From positions 1 to 64,000 of the forward strand of contig JBHJGY010000073.1 of the NCBI GenBank assembly GCA_050331335.1: a stretch of DNA of 64,000 nucleotides. Reading direction: 5' to 3'. A program made the translations under genes and the position numbers. Positions 7,814 to 17,100 of this stretch are shown piece by piece; position 1 is the stretch's first letter, and each line of letters begins with the position of its first letter. The stretch comes from Thermohalobaculum sp050331335. Its GTDB lineage: Bacteria; Pseudomonadota; Alphaproteobacteria; Rhodobacterales; Rhodobacteraceae. The notes beneath the pieces are model-generated. The model worked only from the letters and a program-made list of their open reading frames with translations, did not search any database and was not told where the DNA came from.

Positions 7814-8944
7814 ATGCTCAAGCAAGAAACTGCGTGCAAGACGCGCCCCTGGACGGACGCACAAGCCCCCCCATACGTGGCGATTGACGGGGTGCTCAAG
7901 CGCTTCGGTGCGACCTTGGCCGTTGACCGGGTGTCGGTGAACATCCACGCGGGCGAGTTCTTCTCTCTTTTAGGCCCGTCAGGCTGCGGGAAGACCACGC
8001 TGCTGCGCATGCTCGCAGGGTTTGAGACGCCGGATGAGGGTCGGATCGTCATCGACGGCCAAGACCTAACCGACACCCCGCCCCATGAGCGTCCGGTCAA
8101 CATGATGTTCCAGTCTTATGCGTTGTTCCCACATATGACGGTGGAGAAGAACATCGCCTTCGGCCTGGAAATGGAGCGTATGCCGCGTGCCATGATCCGC
8201 AGCAGGGTCGCTGAGATGCTTGCGCTGACCCGCCTTGAGGAGTTGGCCAAGCGGCGGCCCGACCAGCTTTCGGGCGGCCAGCGCCAACGGGTCGCCTTAG
8301 CCCGGGCCCTCGCCAAGAAGCCGAAACTGCTGCTGCTCGACGAACCGCTGGGCGCGCTTGATCGCAAGCTCCGAGAGGCGACGCAGTTCGAACTCGTGCG
8401 GGTCCAGGAAGAGCTGGGCATGACCTTCGTGATCGTCACCCACGACCAAGAAGAGGCAATGACCGTCTCCACCCGGATCGCGGTGATGAATGCCGGCCGG
8501 ATCGCCCAGATCGGGGAGCCCCACGAGGTTTATGAGGCCCCCGCCACCCGCTATGTCGCGGAGTTCGTTGGCGATGTGAACATCCTGGAAGGCGCGATCG
8601 AGGCGGCCGATACTGGCCGGGTGGCGCTTGCGGATGGCGGGATCGCCGAGCTGGGACCAGATCGCGGCGCCGCGGGTCGCGTGGTGCTGGCGCTTCGGCC
8701 CGAGAAGATCGCCATCGAGCGGGTGGGTGCGGCGATAGAGGCCGGCGTCAACGAGGCGTTGGGCACGGTCGAGGACATTGCCTATCTGGGGGATATGTCG
8801 ATCTATCACGTCCGCCTGACCGGCGGCCGTCTCGTCAAGGTGGCGCGGACGAACCGCATCCGCGCCCTCGAAGAGCCCATCGACTGGGACAGCCGGGTCC
8901 GATTGAGTTGGGATGCGAAATCCCTTGTGCCTTTGGCCGAGTGA
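7814..8944 (+). CDS. potG: Polyamine ABC transporter ATPase PotG
   Basis: A 376-residue ABC ATPase. Walker A GPSGCGKT is at about residues 54-61, the Q-loop at MFQSYALFPHMTV, signature LSGGQRQRVALARAL, Walker B LLLLDEPLGALDRKLRE and the switch histidine in VTHDQEEAMT. The C-terminal roughly 120 residues form a TOBE domain (VVLALRPEKI; ARTNRI). This is the standard PotA/PotG architecture. ATG 7814 was chosen because GGAG lies eight bases upstream; ATG at 7784 is in frame but falls next to the intercistronic hairpin. It energises PotHI. A strong hairpin follows the stop. Confidence 0.95.
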   Translation: MLKQETACKTRPWTDAQAPPYVAIDGVLKRFGATLAVDRVSVNIHAGEFFSLLGPSGCGKTTLLRMLAGFETPDEGRIVIDGQDLTDTPPHERPVNMMFQSYALFPHMTVEKNIAFGLEMERMPRAMIRSRVAEMLALTRLEELAKRRPDQLSGGQRQRVALARALAKKPKLLLLDEPLGALDRKLREATQFELVRVQEELGMTFVIVTHDQEEAMTVSTRIAVMNAGRIAQIGEPHEVYEAPATRYVAEFVGDVNILEGAIEAADTGRVALADGGIAELGPDRGAAGRVVLALRPEKIAIERVGAAIEAGVNEALGTVEDIAYLGDMSIYHVRLTGGRLVKVARTNRIRALEEPIDWDSRVRLSWDAKSLVPLAE

Positions 8945-8952
8945 GGCTGACG

Positions 8953-8973
8953 CCGACCCTCAGAGAGGGTCGG
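8953..8973. terminator. Convergent terminator hairpin after potG
   Basis: A perfect 9-bp stem CCGACCCTC / GAGGGTCGG with loop AGA begins 8 bases after the potG stop. It also overlaps the stop codon of the small leftward gene, so it can end transcription from both sides. No U-tract is evident. Confidence 0.6.
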
Positions 8974-9151
8974 TGCGCAGCTCCGCTCGGTCGCTGGCGC
9001 GCACGGCCTTGCTGCGGCCGAAGATCAGGCGCAGCAAGCCGTGAAACGTTTGCGATCTGAGCCGTCGGGCCTCAGTTATCCGCGCTTGGATGCGGACCGG
9101 GTCAAGTTCCCGGGTCCCGCTGGTTTGGTCGTCGAAACTAGTCTCGTTCAT
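8960..9151 (-). CDS. Small hypothetical protein, 63 residues
   Basis: A short soluble basic protein (MNETSFDDQTSGTRELDPVR...) with an Arg/Lys-rich middle and an amphipathic segment FHGLLRLIFGRSKAV near the C-terminus. I do not recognise the family. An excellent AAGGAG ribosome-binding site lies six bases before ATG 9151, and the gene sits alone between potG and soxG with its own spacer upstream, so I believe it is translated. It could be a small membrane-associated or regulatory protein; function unknown. Confidence 0.6.
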   Translation of the reverse strand: MNETSFDDQTSGTRELDPVRIQARITEARRLRSQTFHGLLRLIFGRSKAVRASDRAELRTDPL

Positions 9152-9300
9152 GGTCTGCTCCTTGCCATTGTATGACCCGAGCCCGACCGTTTCCTATCCC
9201 TAAGCCCAACATAGTCAGAAGGGGCGCAATGAGCCCCCCCGCAGATGCAAACCTGCTTTTCGCACCTGCAACATACTAAGATTGAATTTGCTCCGCGGGC

Positions 9301-9894
9301 CTATCCGAACCGACCGACCGCGGCACCCTCACGGCCCGAAACGGCAAGCCAATCGAACAGATGATGGGCAAACGAGCGGAAGCAGACGATCTCCCAGGTC
9401 TCCGGCGCGATCCGCCAGAGCCCCACTGCGAGGCCGCCCAGATGGGTCCGCCGCGCGCATCCCACGGGGAAGGCCGCCTCTGAGACGTCGAGGGGCACGC
9501 CCTTGGCCAAGGTTTCCGCTGCATCCGCGCCCTCGAGACGCAAGACGGCGCGGGCGCCTGAGACGTCCAGGGCGAGGTGATGCGTCCCGTCGAGGGCCTT
9601 GGCCAGCTTGGCCAACGCGGCATCGGCCTCGCTGTGGGGCATCAGCAAGAGCAACTCGTCGGTGGCCATCCAGACGACCCGGCGCCCATCTTCGGCGAGG
9701 CTCACCGACAGCGCCCCGGGCGCCGGTGCCCCCATGAGCTTGGAAACCAGAACAGAGACCGCCGGCGCGGCCACATCCTCGACCCGCAAGGTAATCTGCC
9801 CAATGGGACCCAGCTCCGAAAGCGCAAGTCCGGGCCGTGGCATCTCCGTCCGCCCCGCGAGCGGCAATACCGGTGCTCTCGCGCGTTCAGGCAT
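9301..9894 (-). CDS. soxG: Sarcosine oxidase gamma subunit
   Basis: A 197-residue protein with the SoxG pattern: VWMATDELLLLMP, AVLRLEGADAAETLAKGVPLD, and a CARRTHLGGLAVGLWRI segment followed by IVCFRSFAHHLFDWL at the C-terminus. SoxG is the small structural subunit of the cytosolic heterotetrameric sarcosine oxidase, which oxidises sarcosine to glycine with transfer of the methyl carbon to tetrahydrofolate. Its start overlaps the soxA end by 8 bp, so it is the last gene of soxD-soxA-soxG and is translationally coupled. Confidence 0.9.
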   Translation of the reverse strand: MPERARAPVLPLAGRTEMPRPGLALSELGPIGQITLRVEDVAAPAVSVLVSKLMGAPAPGALSVSLAEDGRRVVWMATDELLLLMPHSEADAALAKLAKALDGTHHLALDVSGARAVLRLEGADAAETLAKGVPLDVSEAAFPVGCARRTHLGGLAVGLWRIAPETWEIVCFRSFAHHLFDWLAVSGREGAAVGRFG

Positions 9895-12800
9895 TCTGCC
9901 GCTCTCCTTCCGCGTCGTAAAAGACAGGGCTCACCACCTCCGCCTTGATCACTTCCTCATCGCTCACCGGGAAGCTCAACACCTCGCCCATCCGCTCCGA
10001 GCCGCGCTCGATCAGCGCCATGGCGATCGAGCGATCGAGCGTGGGCGAGAAATAGGTGGAGGTCACATGCCCGATGGTGCGCTGCGGCTTGGCTGAAGCG
10101 GGGTCGTCGACCGCATGGGCGCCATCGGGCAGCACCACGGCCGCGTCCTCGGTGAGCAGCCCGACGAGCTGCTTGCGGTCGGGACGGGTGAGGTCGACCC
10201 GGCTCTGGGCGCGCTTGCCCAGAAAATCGTCCTTCTTCTTGGAGACAGCCCAGTGCAGCCCGAGATCTTGCGGCGTGACCGTCCCGTCGGTCTCGTCTCC
10301 GATCATGATAAAGCCCTTCTCGGCGCGCATCACATGGAGTGCCTCGGTGCCGTACGCCATGGCGCCGAAGTCCGCGCCAGCGACATGCAACGCATCCCAA
10401 AGCGCACGCCCATGGCCCGCCGGCGTCGCGATCTCGTATGACAGCTCGCCCGAAAACGAGATCCGGAAGAGGCGGACCGGGTGGCCGGCGATGGTCCCCG
10501 ACGTCCACCCCATGAATTTGAGCGCGTCCTTAGAGACATCGATATCGGTACCGGCGGCTTCGATGACGTCCCGCGCGCGGGGGCCTGCGACGGCGATCTG
10601 TGCCCATTGATCGGTGACATTCTGCACAAACACCTTCAAATCCCACCACTCGGTCTGCAGCCACTCCTCGAGATGGGCGACGACCCGGTCAGACCCGCCG
10701 GATGTCGTGTGGCAGAGGAAGGCGTCCGGACCGAGCCGGACCACCACGCCATCGTCAAAGAGAAAACCGTTTTCGTTGCACATCAGGCCGTATCGGCAGC
10801 GGCCCTCTTTCAGGGTGGACATCATATTTGTGTAGATGCGGTCGAGGAAGGTGCCGGCATCCGGGCCTTTCACAACGATCTTGCCCAGGGTGGAGGCGTC
10901 GAGCAGCCCCACATGGTTGCGGGTGTTGCGGACCTCTCGGGAGACCGCCGCGGCGCGATCTTCGCCCGCCCGGAGGTAGCAGTAAGGCCGCTCCCAATCG
11001 CCAACCGGCTCGAAATCAGCGCCGTTCTCCGCATGCCAGGCCTGCATCGGCGTGCTGCGCACGGCCTTGAAAAGCGGCCCTGCCGCCTGCCCCGCGATCG
11101 CGCCGAGTGAGATCGGCGTGTAGGGCGGCCGGAAGGTGGTGGTGCCGACCTCCGGGATCGGCACCCCGAGCGCCTCGGAGAGGATCGCGAGGCCGTTGAT
11201 ATTGGAGGTTTTGCCTTGGTCGGTCGCCATCCCGAGCGTGGTGTAGCGCTTGGTGTGCTCGACGCTCTCATAGCCTTCGCGGGCGGCGAGGCGGATATCC
11301 GCGGCGGTAACGTCGTTTTGGAAGTCGACGAAATGTTTGGTGCCGTGGGCATAGCGCTCACGCGCGGGGGTGAACCAGTGCGCCTCGATCGGCGCTTCCT
11401 CGGGCTCGTCCACAGGATCGTCGGCATGGATCGCTGCGGCGCGCGCGAAGCCGGCACCTTGGGCAGCCGCCCGACCGGCAAGGCGGGCATCGGCCAAGCA
11501 GGCGGCGGTGGTCAGCTCGCCATTGGCGCTGCCAGCACAGCGGGTGTTGACTTGGCCATCGGGGCCAATCGGCGCGCCCCGCTCGGGATGGGGGCGGAAC
11601 ATCAGGCCGCCATCGTCCCAGGCAAGCTTACCACCGCAATGGCTATAGAGATGCACCACAGGGGACCAGCCCCCGGACATCGCCACGAGATCCGCCTTGA
11701 AGGTGTCGCCAGCGCCGCCGATGCCGCCTGCGCGGGTCAGCCGACCGGTCTCCACCGCCTCGACCCGCTTACCGCCCCTGACCTTGGCGATCCCATGGCC
11801 CTCGAGCACACGGATTTGGCGCGCCCTGACGGCGTCGGCAAGCGGGCCGGCAGCCTGCCGGCGGGTGTCGATCACCGCCGCGACATCCGCCCCAGCATCT
11901 TGGAGCGCGAGCGCGGTGCGGTAGGCGCTGTCGTTATTGGCGAAGACGACCGCGCGGCGCCCCGGCAACACGCCGTAGAGCCGGATGTAGTCGCGTACAG
12001 CGCCGGCCAGCATCACCCCCGGCAGATCGTTGGCGGCAAAGGTGAGCGGACGCTCGATGGCACCTGTGGCCACCACGATCTGCTTGGCGCGGACCCGCCA
12101 GAGCCGATGGCGCGGGGCGCCGGGCTCGCCCGGGCGGTGATCGGCCACACGCTCGTATAAGAGCGCATAGCCGTGGTCGTAGAGCCCCGCCCCCATGGTG
12201 CGGGGCCGCATGACGACCTGCGCCATTCGTGAAAGCTGCTCGGCTTCGCGGGCTGCCCAGTCCGGCGCGGCGAGACCTTCGATCCGGGTTTCGTCTTCGG
12301 AAAGCGCGCGGCCGCCCCAGGCCCCCGTCTGCTCGACGATGAGAACCCGCGCACCGGCCTGCGCCGCCTCCCGAGCCGCGACGAGCCCCGCGACGCCGCC
12401 GCCGATCACCAGCACATCCGTATGGGCGTGGAGGTGTTCGTAGCTGTCGGGGTCGGGCTCGGTCGGCGCCTTGCCGAGCCCGGCGGCCCGGCGGATCATC
12501 GGCTCGTAGACATGCTTCCACGCCGCCCGGGGATACATGAAAGTCTTATAGTAAAACCCAGCCGAAAAGACCGGGGCCACCGAGGCGATCGCCGCATTCA
12601 GCGCGCCGATGTCGAATTGCAGCGAGGGCCAGTGGTTCTGACTCACCGCCTCGAGCCCCGCATAAAGCTCGGTGGTCGTCGCCCGCTGGTTGGGCTCGAA
12701 GCGCGCATCCTGGCCGACGCCGAGCAACGCGTTGGGCTCCTCGGCCCCGCTCGCCACGATCCCACGGGGGCGGTGATACTTAAAGGAGCGCCCGACCAGC

Positions 12801-12934
12801 ACCTTGTCGTTGGCAAGAAGCGCCGAGGCCAGGCTGTCCCCAGGATGGCCGTCGAGCGCCTCGCCGTTGAAGCGGAAAGAGATTTTCTCCGAGCGGTCGA
12901 TCAGCCGGCCACCGATCTCAAGCCGTTCTGCCAT
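9887..12934 (-). CDS. soxA: Sarcosine oxidase alpha subunit
   Basis: A 1015-residue protein with the full SoxA layout. An N-terminal ferredoxin-like plug comes first (about 1-100; FRFNGEALDGHPGDSLASAL), then a dinucleotide-binding oxidoreductase region from about 170 (VLVIGGGVAGLVAAREA; VVATGAIERPLTF), then a C-terminal folate-binding GcvT-like domain from about 610 (RNHVGLLDASTLGKIVVKG; RISFSGELSYEI). It binds the dinucleotide cofactor and tetrahydrofolate; in known enzymes sarcosine oxidation itself occurs on the beta subunit. It lies 3 bp after soxD and overlaps soxG. The beta-subunit gene, normally first in the operon, is absent here. Confidence 0.95.
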   Translation of the reverse strand: MAERLEIGGRLIDRSEKISFRFNGEALDGHPGDSLASALLANDKVLVGRSFKYHRPRGIVASGAEEPNALLGVGQDARFEPNQRATTTELYAGLEAVSQNHWPSLQFDIGALNAAIASVAPVFSAGFYYKTFMYPRAAWKHVYEPMIRRAAGLGKAPTEPDPDSYEHLHAHTDVLVIGGGVAGLVAAREAAQAGARVLIVEQTGAWGGRALSEDETRIEGLAAPDWAAREAEQLSRMAQVVMRPRTMGAGLYDHGYALLYERVADHRPGEPGAPRHRLWRVRAKQIVVATGAIERPLTFAANDLPGVMLAGAVRDYIRLYGVLPGRRAVVFANNDSAYRTALALQDAGADVAAVIDTRRQAAGPLADAVRARQIRVLEGHGIAKVRGGKRVEAVETGRLTRAGGIGGAGDTFKADLVAMSGGWSPVVHLYSHCGGKLAWDDGGLMFRPHPERGAPIGPDGQVNTRCAGSANGELTTAACLADARLAGRAAAQGAGFARAAAIHADDPVDEPEEAPIEAHWFTPARERYAHGTKHFVDFQNDVTAADIRLAAREGYESVEHTKRYTTLGMATDQGKTSNINGLAILSEALGVPIPEVGTTTFRPPYTPISLGAIAGQAAGPLFKAVRSTPMQAWHAENGADFEPVGDWERPYCYLRAGEDRAAAVSREVRNTRNHVGLLDASTLGKIVVKGPDAGTFLDRIYTNMMSTLKEGRCRYGLMCNENGFLFDDGVVVRLGPDAFLCHTTSGGSDRVVAHLEEWLQTEWWDLKVFVQNVTDQWAQIAVAGPRARDVIEAAGTDIDVSKDALKFMGWTSGTIAGHPVRLFRISFSGELSYEIATPAGHGRALWDALHVAGADFGAMAYGTEALHVMRAEKGFIMIGDETDGTVTPQDLGLHWAVSKKKDDFLGKRAQSRVDLTRPDRKQLVGLLTEDAAVVLPDGAHAVDDPASAKPQRTIGHVTSTYFSPTLDRSIAMALIERGSERMGEVLSFPVSDEEVIKAEVVSPVFYDAEGERQNA

Positions 12935-12937
12935 GTC

Positions 12938-13255
12938 TTAGCCCTCCCAGCCAGAACGCCGCGCGCGGATCTTCTCGAGGATTTCCGCCGGCGGCTCGGT
13001 GGTTTGCGCCGAATAGGTGCCGAAGACCTCCAAGGTCCGGGTGCAGCGGGCGACATGAAACCACTTGCCGCAGCCATAGATGTGCCGCCAGCGCTCGAAA
13101 TGCACGCCCTTAGGGTTCTTGCGCTCGAAGAGATAGCTGGCGAAGTCGGTATCGCTCGAGCCCGGGCCATGACGGGTCAGATGGGCCTCGCCGCCGGGGA
13201 CCAGCTCGGTCTCGTCGCAGTCGGCACCGCAATAGGGGCAGGTCAGGAGCAGCAT
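12938..13255 (-). CDS. soxD: Sarcosine oxidase delta subunit
   Basis: A 105-residue zinc-binding subunit. CPYCGADCDE at the N-terminus and GCGKWFHVARC later supply the cysteine/histidine ligands typical of SoxD. It also carries FERKNPKGVHFERWRHIYGCG, the family signature. ATG 13255 gives the usual length; in-frame sequence upstream is antisense noise. It is followed by soxA after 3 bp. Normally soxB precedes it; here the upstream neighbours are two small membrane proteins in the same orientation and a 125-bp gap. Confidence 0.93.
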   Translation of the reverse strand: MLLLTCPYCGADCDETELVPGGEAHLTRHGPGSSDTDFASYLFERKNPKGVHFERWRHIYGCGKWFHVARCTRTLEVFGTYSAQTTEPPAEILEKIRARRSGWEG

Positions 13256-13380
13256 GGTCGGTGGGTCCTCGATCGGGCACGATCGCGATGCTCTCCCATG
13301 GGCGCCGGCGCCGATCCCGACCGGACCCGTCGTTTTGCAGCGCAGGAGCGACGCGAAGGCCGCAGTTGCAGGCGCGCCGG

Positions 13381-13599
13381 TCAGCTCCGTTTGCGCAGGA
13401 GGAGGAGCAGGACGCACATCAGATTGGCCCAGACGCACAGAACGACGGCCATGATCCCGAGCATACGCTCCAACTCGGGGTCGAGAATACCAGCCCAGGA
13501 GGTAAGCAGCGCGCCGCCGGCGCCGATTAGGCAAACGGCGGCTGTTATGCGCATCACCCCCTGGAGCGGGCGCAAACCGGCGAAGCGGTCCTCCGCCAT
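13381..13599 (-). CDS. Small two-helix membrane protein (paralogue 1)
   Basis: Seventy-two residues from ATG 13599, which has GGGAGAGGA just upstream. The layout is a short charged N-terminus, a helix (MRITAAVCLIGAGGALLTSWAGI), a short acidic linker (LDPELERM), a second helix ending in LLLLL, and a basic tail RKRS. It shares topology and the pattern GVMRx-A...LGL/LVLCV.AN.M.VLLLL.R with the next gene upstream, so the two look like a tandem duplication. Family not recognised. It precedes soxD by 125 bp on the same strand. Confidence 0.55.
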   Translation of the reverse strand: MAEDRFAGLRPLQGVMRITAAVCLIGAGGALLTSWAGILDPELERMLGIMAVVLCVWANLMCVLLLLLRKRS

Positions 13600-13692
13600 C
13601 ACGTCCTCTCCCTTTTGCAACCGAAATCCGCACGGGTTGTGTGGCGGCTTAGACCCCGCATGCCACCCGATTTCCGTTATCCGGTGCGGACC

Positions 13693-13923
13693 TCATCCGC
13701 GCCGGCGGGCGATCAACAACAGGACACTCATCATATTGGCAGAAAGGCACAGCACCAGGCCCGCCGAAGTCAGCGCACCTTCCTGAAGCCCGAGATCGAG
13801 GCCCGCCCACTCTACCGCAATGAACAAACTGGCAAGTCCCAAGCAACCGAGTGTTGCGACACGCATCACGCCCCGCTTGGCCGATGTCGTCGCACCGTCG
13901 AGCTTGACCGTTTCGTTTCGCAT
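13693..13923 (-). CDS. Small two-helix membrane protein (paralogue 2)
   Basis: Seventy-six residues from ATG 13923, preceded by GGGGAGG. Two hydrophobic helices (VATLGCLGLASLFIAVEWAG and LVLCLSANMMSVLLLIA) flank a short linker, and the protein ends in RRRG. The second helix has the same SAN/WAN-M-VLLL pattern as the downstream paralogue. Family not recognised. It diverges from the large synthase gene across a roughly 200-bp gap that must contain promoters for both. Confidence 0.55.
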   Translation of the reverse strand: MRNETVKLDGATTSAKRGVMRVATLGCLGLASLFIAVEWAGLDLGLQEGALTSAGLVLCLSANMMSVLLLIARRRG

Positions 13924-14121
13924 CAGCGCCTCCCCTTCATCAGACGTCCGACAGAAAAAAGCGTCGCTCATTTTGCATGTTGCTTCAACCCCAGCCAGCA
14001 CGTGGGGCTCTTCAGGGGATGTTAACCATGAGACGGGAAGCTGCCCCCAATGCCGGTCCGCCGCCACCGGGAGGTGTTGACGATCCTGGTGGGGCTCGAC
14101 CTGGGCGAAGGAGGGATGCGC

Positions 14122-17100
14122 GTGGATCAACTGGTTCGCAGACAGGGCGACGATGCCTGTTCGGGGACGGAGCAGGACGTCCCCAGCGCCGCAACTTTGC
14201 CTTTAGCGATCATCGGTCAAGCTTGCCGCCTGCCGGACGCGGACAGTCCGGCGGCTCTGCAAACCCGGCTCGACGCGGGGCACTGCGCAATCGCACCGAT
14301 GCGCGGCCGGCGCTGGCCTCGGGCGGGGACGCTCCATCCAGGGCGGGTTCCCGGCTTCAGCTACACCGACGCCGCTGCTCTGGTGGCGGAACTCTGGGCG
14401 TTCGATGCGGGCTTCTTCGGCATCTCGGCGCGGGAGGCCGCGCAGATGGACCCGCAGCAACGCCTGCTGCTCATGACCGCTTGGGAGGCGATCGAGGATG
14501 CGGGGCTGACACGGGAGCGGCTGAACTCCGGGCGAACCGGGGTCTATATCGGCTGTTCCGCGATGGACCATGGCCATCTGGTCAATGCCGAGCCCACGCG
14601 CATCGATGCCGGTTTCATGACCGGGAACACCCTCAGCCTCGCCGCGAACCGGCTGAGCCACGCCTTCGATCTCACCGGGCCGAGCCTTACGGTGGACACC
14701 GCCTGCTCGTCTTCGCTGATCGCGCTCGATCTGGCGGCGCGGGCGCTCGCCGCGGGGGAGATCGATCTCGCACTCGTGGGCGGCGCGCATGCATTGCTGT
14801 CGCCCGTGCCCTTCGTCGGCTTCTCCCAGGCGGCGATGCTCTCGCCCAGCGGCCGGCTTCGGCCGTTCGACGCGGAGGCGGACGGCTATGTCCGCGGTGA
14901 AGGGGCCGTGGTTGTGGTGCTGGCGCGGGCCGAGACGGCGGCGGAGGCGGGAGACGCCGCGCATGCCCATCTGCTCGCCACGGGGACGGCGAGCGCCGGC
15001 CGTCGGGGTCCGATCATGCGGCCGGACAGCGGGCGCCAAGCGGCGCTGATGAGGGAAACCCTGGCGCGCGCCGGGCTCACGGCGGCGGATCTGGCGTTTG
15101 TCGAGGCCCACGGGACGGGGACACCTCTGGGCGATCCGGCGGAGGCGACGGCGATCGGGCACGCATTGGGCCGCCCCGGCGCCGAGCCGCTGCCGATCGG
15201 ATCTGTCAAGGGCAACATCGGCCATTTGGAGCCCGCTTCCGGGCTCGCCGGACTGTTGAAGGCGGGCCTGGCCTTGGAGGCGGGCATCCTGCCGCCCTCG
15301 GTCGGGGTGTCGCGGCCGACGCCGAGGGTCGATTTCGCCAGGCTGGGGCTCGAGCTGGCGGTGTCTGCTGTCCCGCTGGCGACGGGCGCGCGCGCAGCAC
15401 TGGTCAACTCCTTCGGCTTCGGCGGCGCGAATGCCTGCGCCGTGATCGCCAAGGCCCCTAAAACTGCTGGAGATTCGCCTGCCACACCGCCGGAGCCCGG
15501 CGAGGTGCCCGGAGCACTCGTCCTCTCAGCGGCAAGCTCGGCCGCCCTCGGCGCCTTGATAGATCGGTGGCGGGCGCGGCTCCACACGGCCTCGGAGACG
15601 GAGGCGGCGGAGCTCGTTTCCGCTGCGGCCCATCGGCGCAGCCGCCTCGCGCATCGGGCCGTGGTGGCTGTCGACCCGTTGCGCCCGCAGGCTTGCCTGA
15701 CCGAGGGCGCGCGCATCGTCAAGGGGATCTGCGCGCCTGGGGAGGGCAAGCTCGCCTTCGTCTTCTGCGGTAACGGCGCGCAGGTCGCAGGCATGGGCGC
15801 TGAGCTTTACGCCACCGATCCGGCCTATCGCGCGGCCTATGACAACGTCGCCGCGCAATTTTGCCGGATCGACCCGGCGCAAGATCCGCGCGCGGCCCTC
15901 TGTGCTGACGAGGCCGCGCTGAGCTGTCCGCTGATCGGGCAACCGGCGCTTTTTGCGCTTCAGGTGGCCCTCGTCGAGGCGCTTGCCGAGCGGGGGATGC
16001 GTCCGTCTGCCGTGGTCGGCCATTCGGTCGGCGAGGTCGCGGCCGCCTGGGCCGCCGGGGCGCTCTCGCTCGCCGATGCCGTGGGGCTGATCGCCACGCG
16101 CGCACCGCTTCTGAAGCACCTGCCCCCTGGGGGTATGGTCGCGCTGCGGACAGGGCGGGCCGAAGCGGAGCAAGCTCTGGCCGAGGCGGGGATTGCCGGG
16201 CTCACGCTCTCGGGGGACAACGCGCCGAACAGCACGACGATCTCCGGGTCTGAAGCAGCGCTCGCCGACTTTCGGCGCTTCGCGCGGGGCAAGCGCCTGG
16301 CGGTCCGGCCACTGACGGTCGGCCATGCTTACCACAGCTCTGCGGTGGAGCCGGTGCGCGCCGCCTTTCTCGACGGCCTGGCCGATCTGGCGCCCAGGAC
16401 CACGTCGGTCAGCTTCGCCGCTGCGGCGGATGGCGGGCTGCGCGACGGCGCGGCGCTCGATGCCGGCTATTGGTGGCGGAACCTGCGGGCGCCGGTCAGG
16501 TTTCGCGAGGCAGTCACAGCGCTCGGAGAGATCGGCTGCACGCTGTTCCTCGAGATCGGGCCGAGGCCGCTGCTCGGCGGCGCTGTCGAAGAGACGGCCC
16601 GGGCGGCCGGACGCCCGGTGGCGGTGATCCCCGGGCTTGGCGGCGGCGTCTCAACAGCGGATGAAATCGTCGCAGGCGCCCTCGCCCATGGCGCGCCAAT
16701 CGCGGGAGACAGGCTTTTCGGCGCGCCGCGGCCGCTCCGCCATCGCCTGCCCCCAACACCCTGGGCAACCCGGGACCATCGGATCTGCCCTCCCGCCGCA
16801 GAGCCAGCCGAGCCACTTCTCGGCACAGCCCTGAGGCCGGACCTCGCGATCTGGGAAAGCGTCGTCGATACAGCGCTCCATCCATGGCTGGCCGGGCACC
16901 AGATCGACGGCAAGGCCACCATGCCCGCCGCAGCCTTCGCCGAAATCGCGCTTGCCGCGGGCGCCGAGCTAACCGGGGCCGAAGCGATGGAGGTGGCCGG
17001 GCTCGACCTGCTGGCGACGCTCGCGCTCGATGCAGCACCGCGGCGCCTGCGCACGCGCCACCTGGCCGATAGCGGCGGGTTTGTCATCGAGGGCCGGCCA

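Noticed and set aside
13256..14121. Search for a hidden or frameshifted soxB upstream of soxD
   Set aside because: The region encodes only the two small membrane proteins; no flavin-binding or oxidase motifs appear in any frame.
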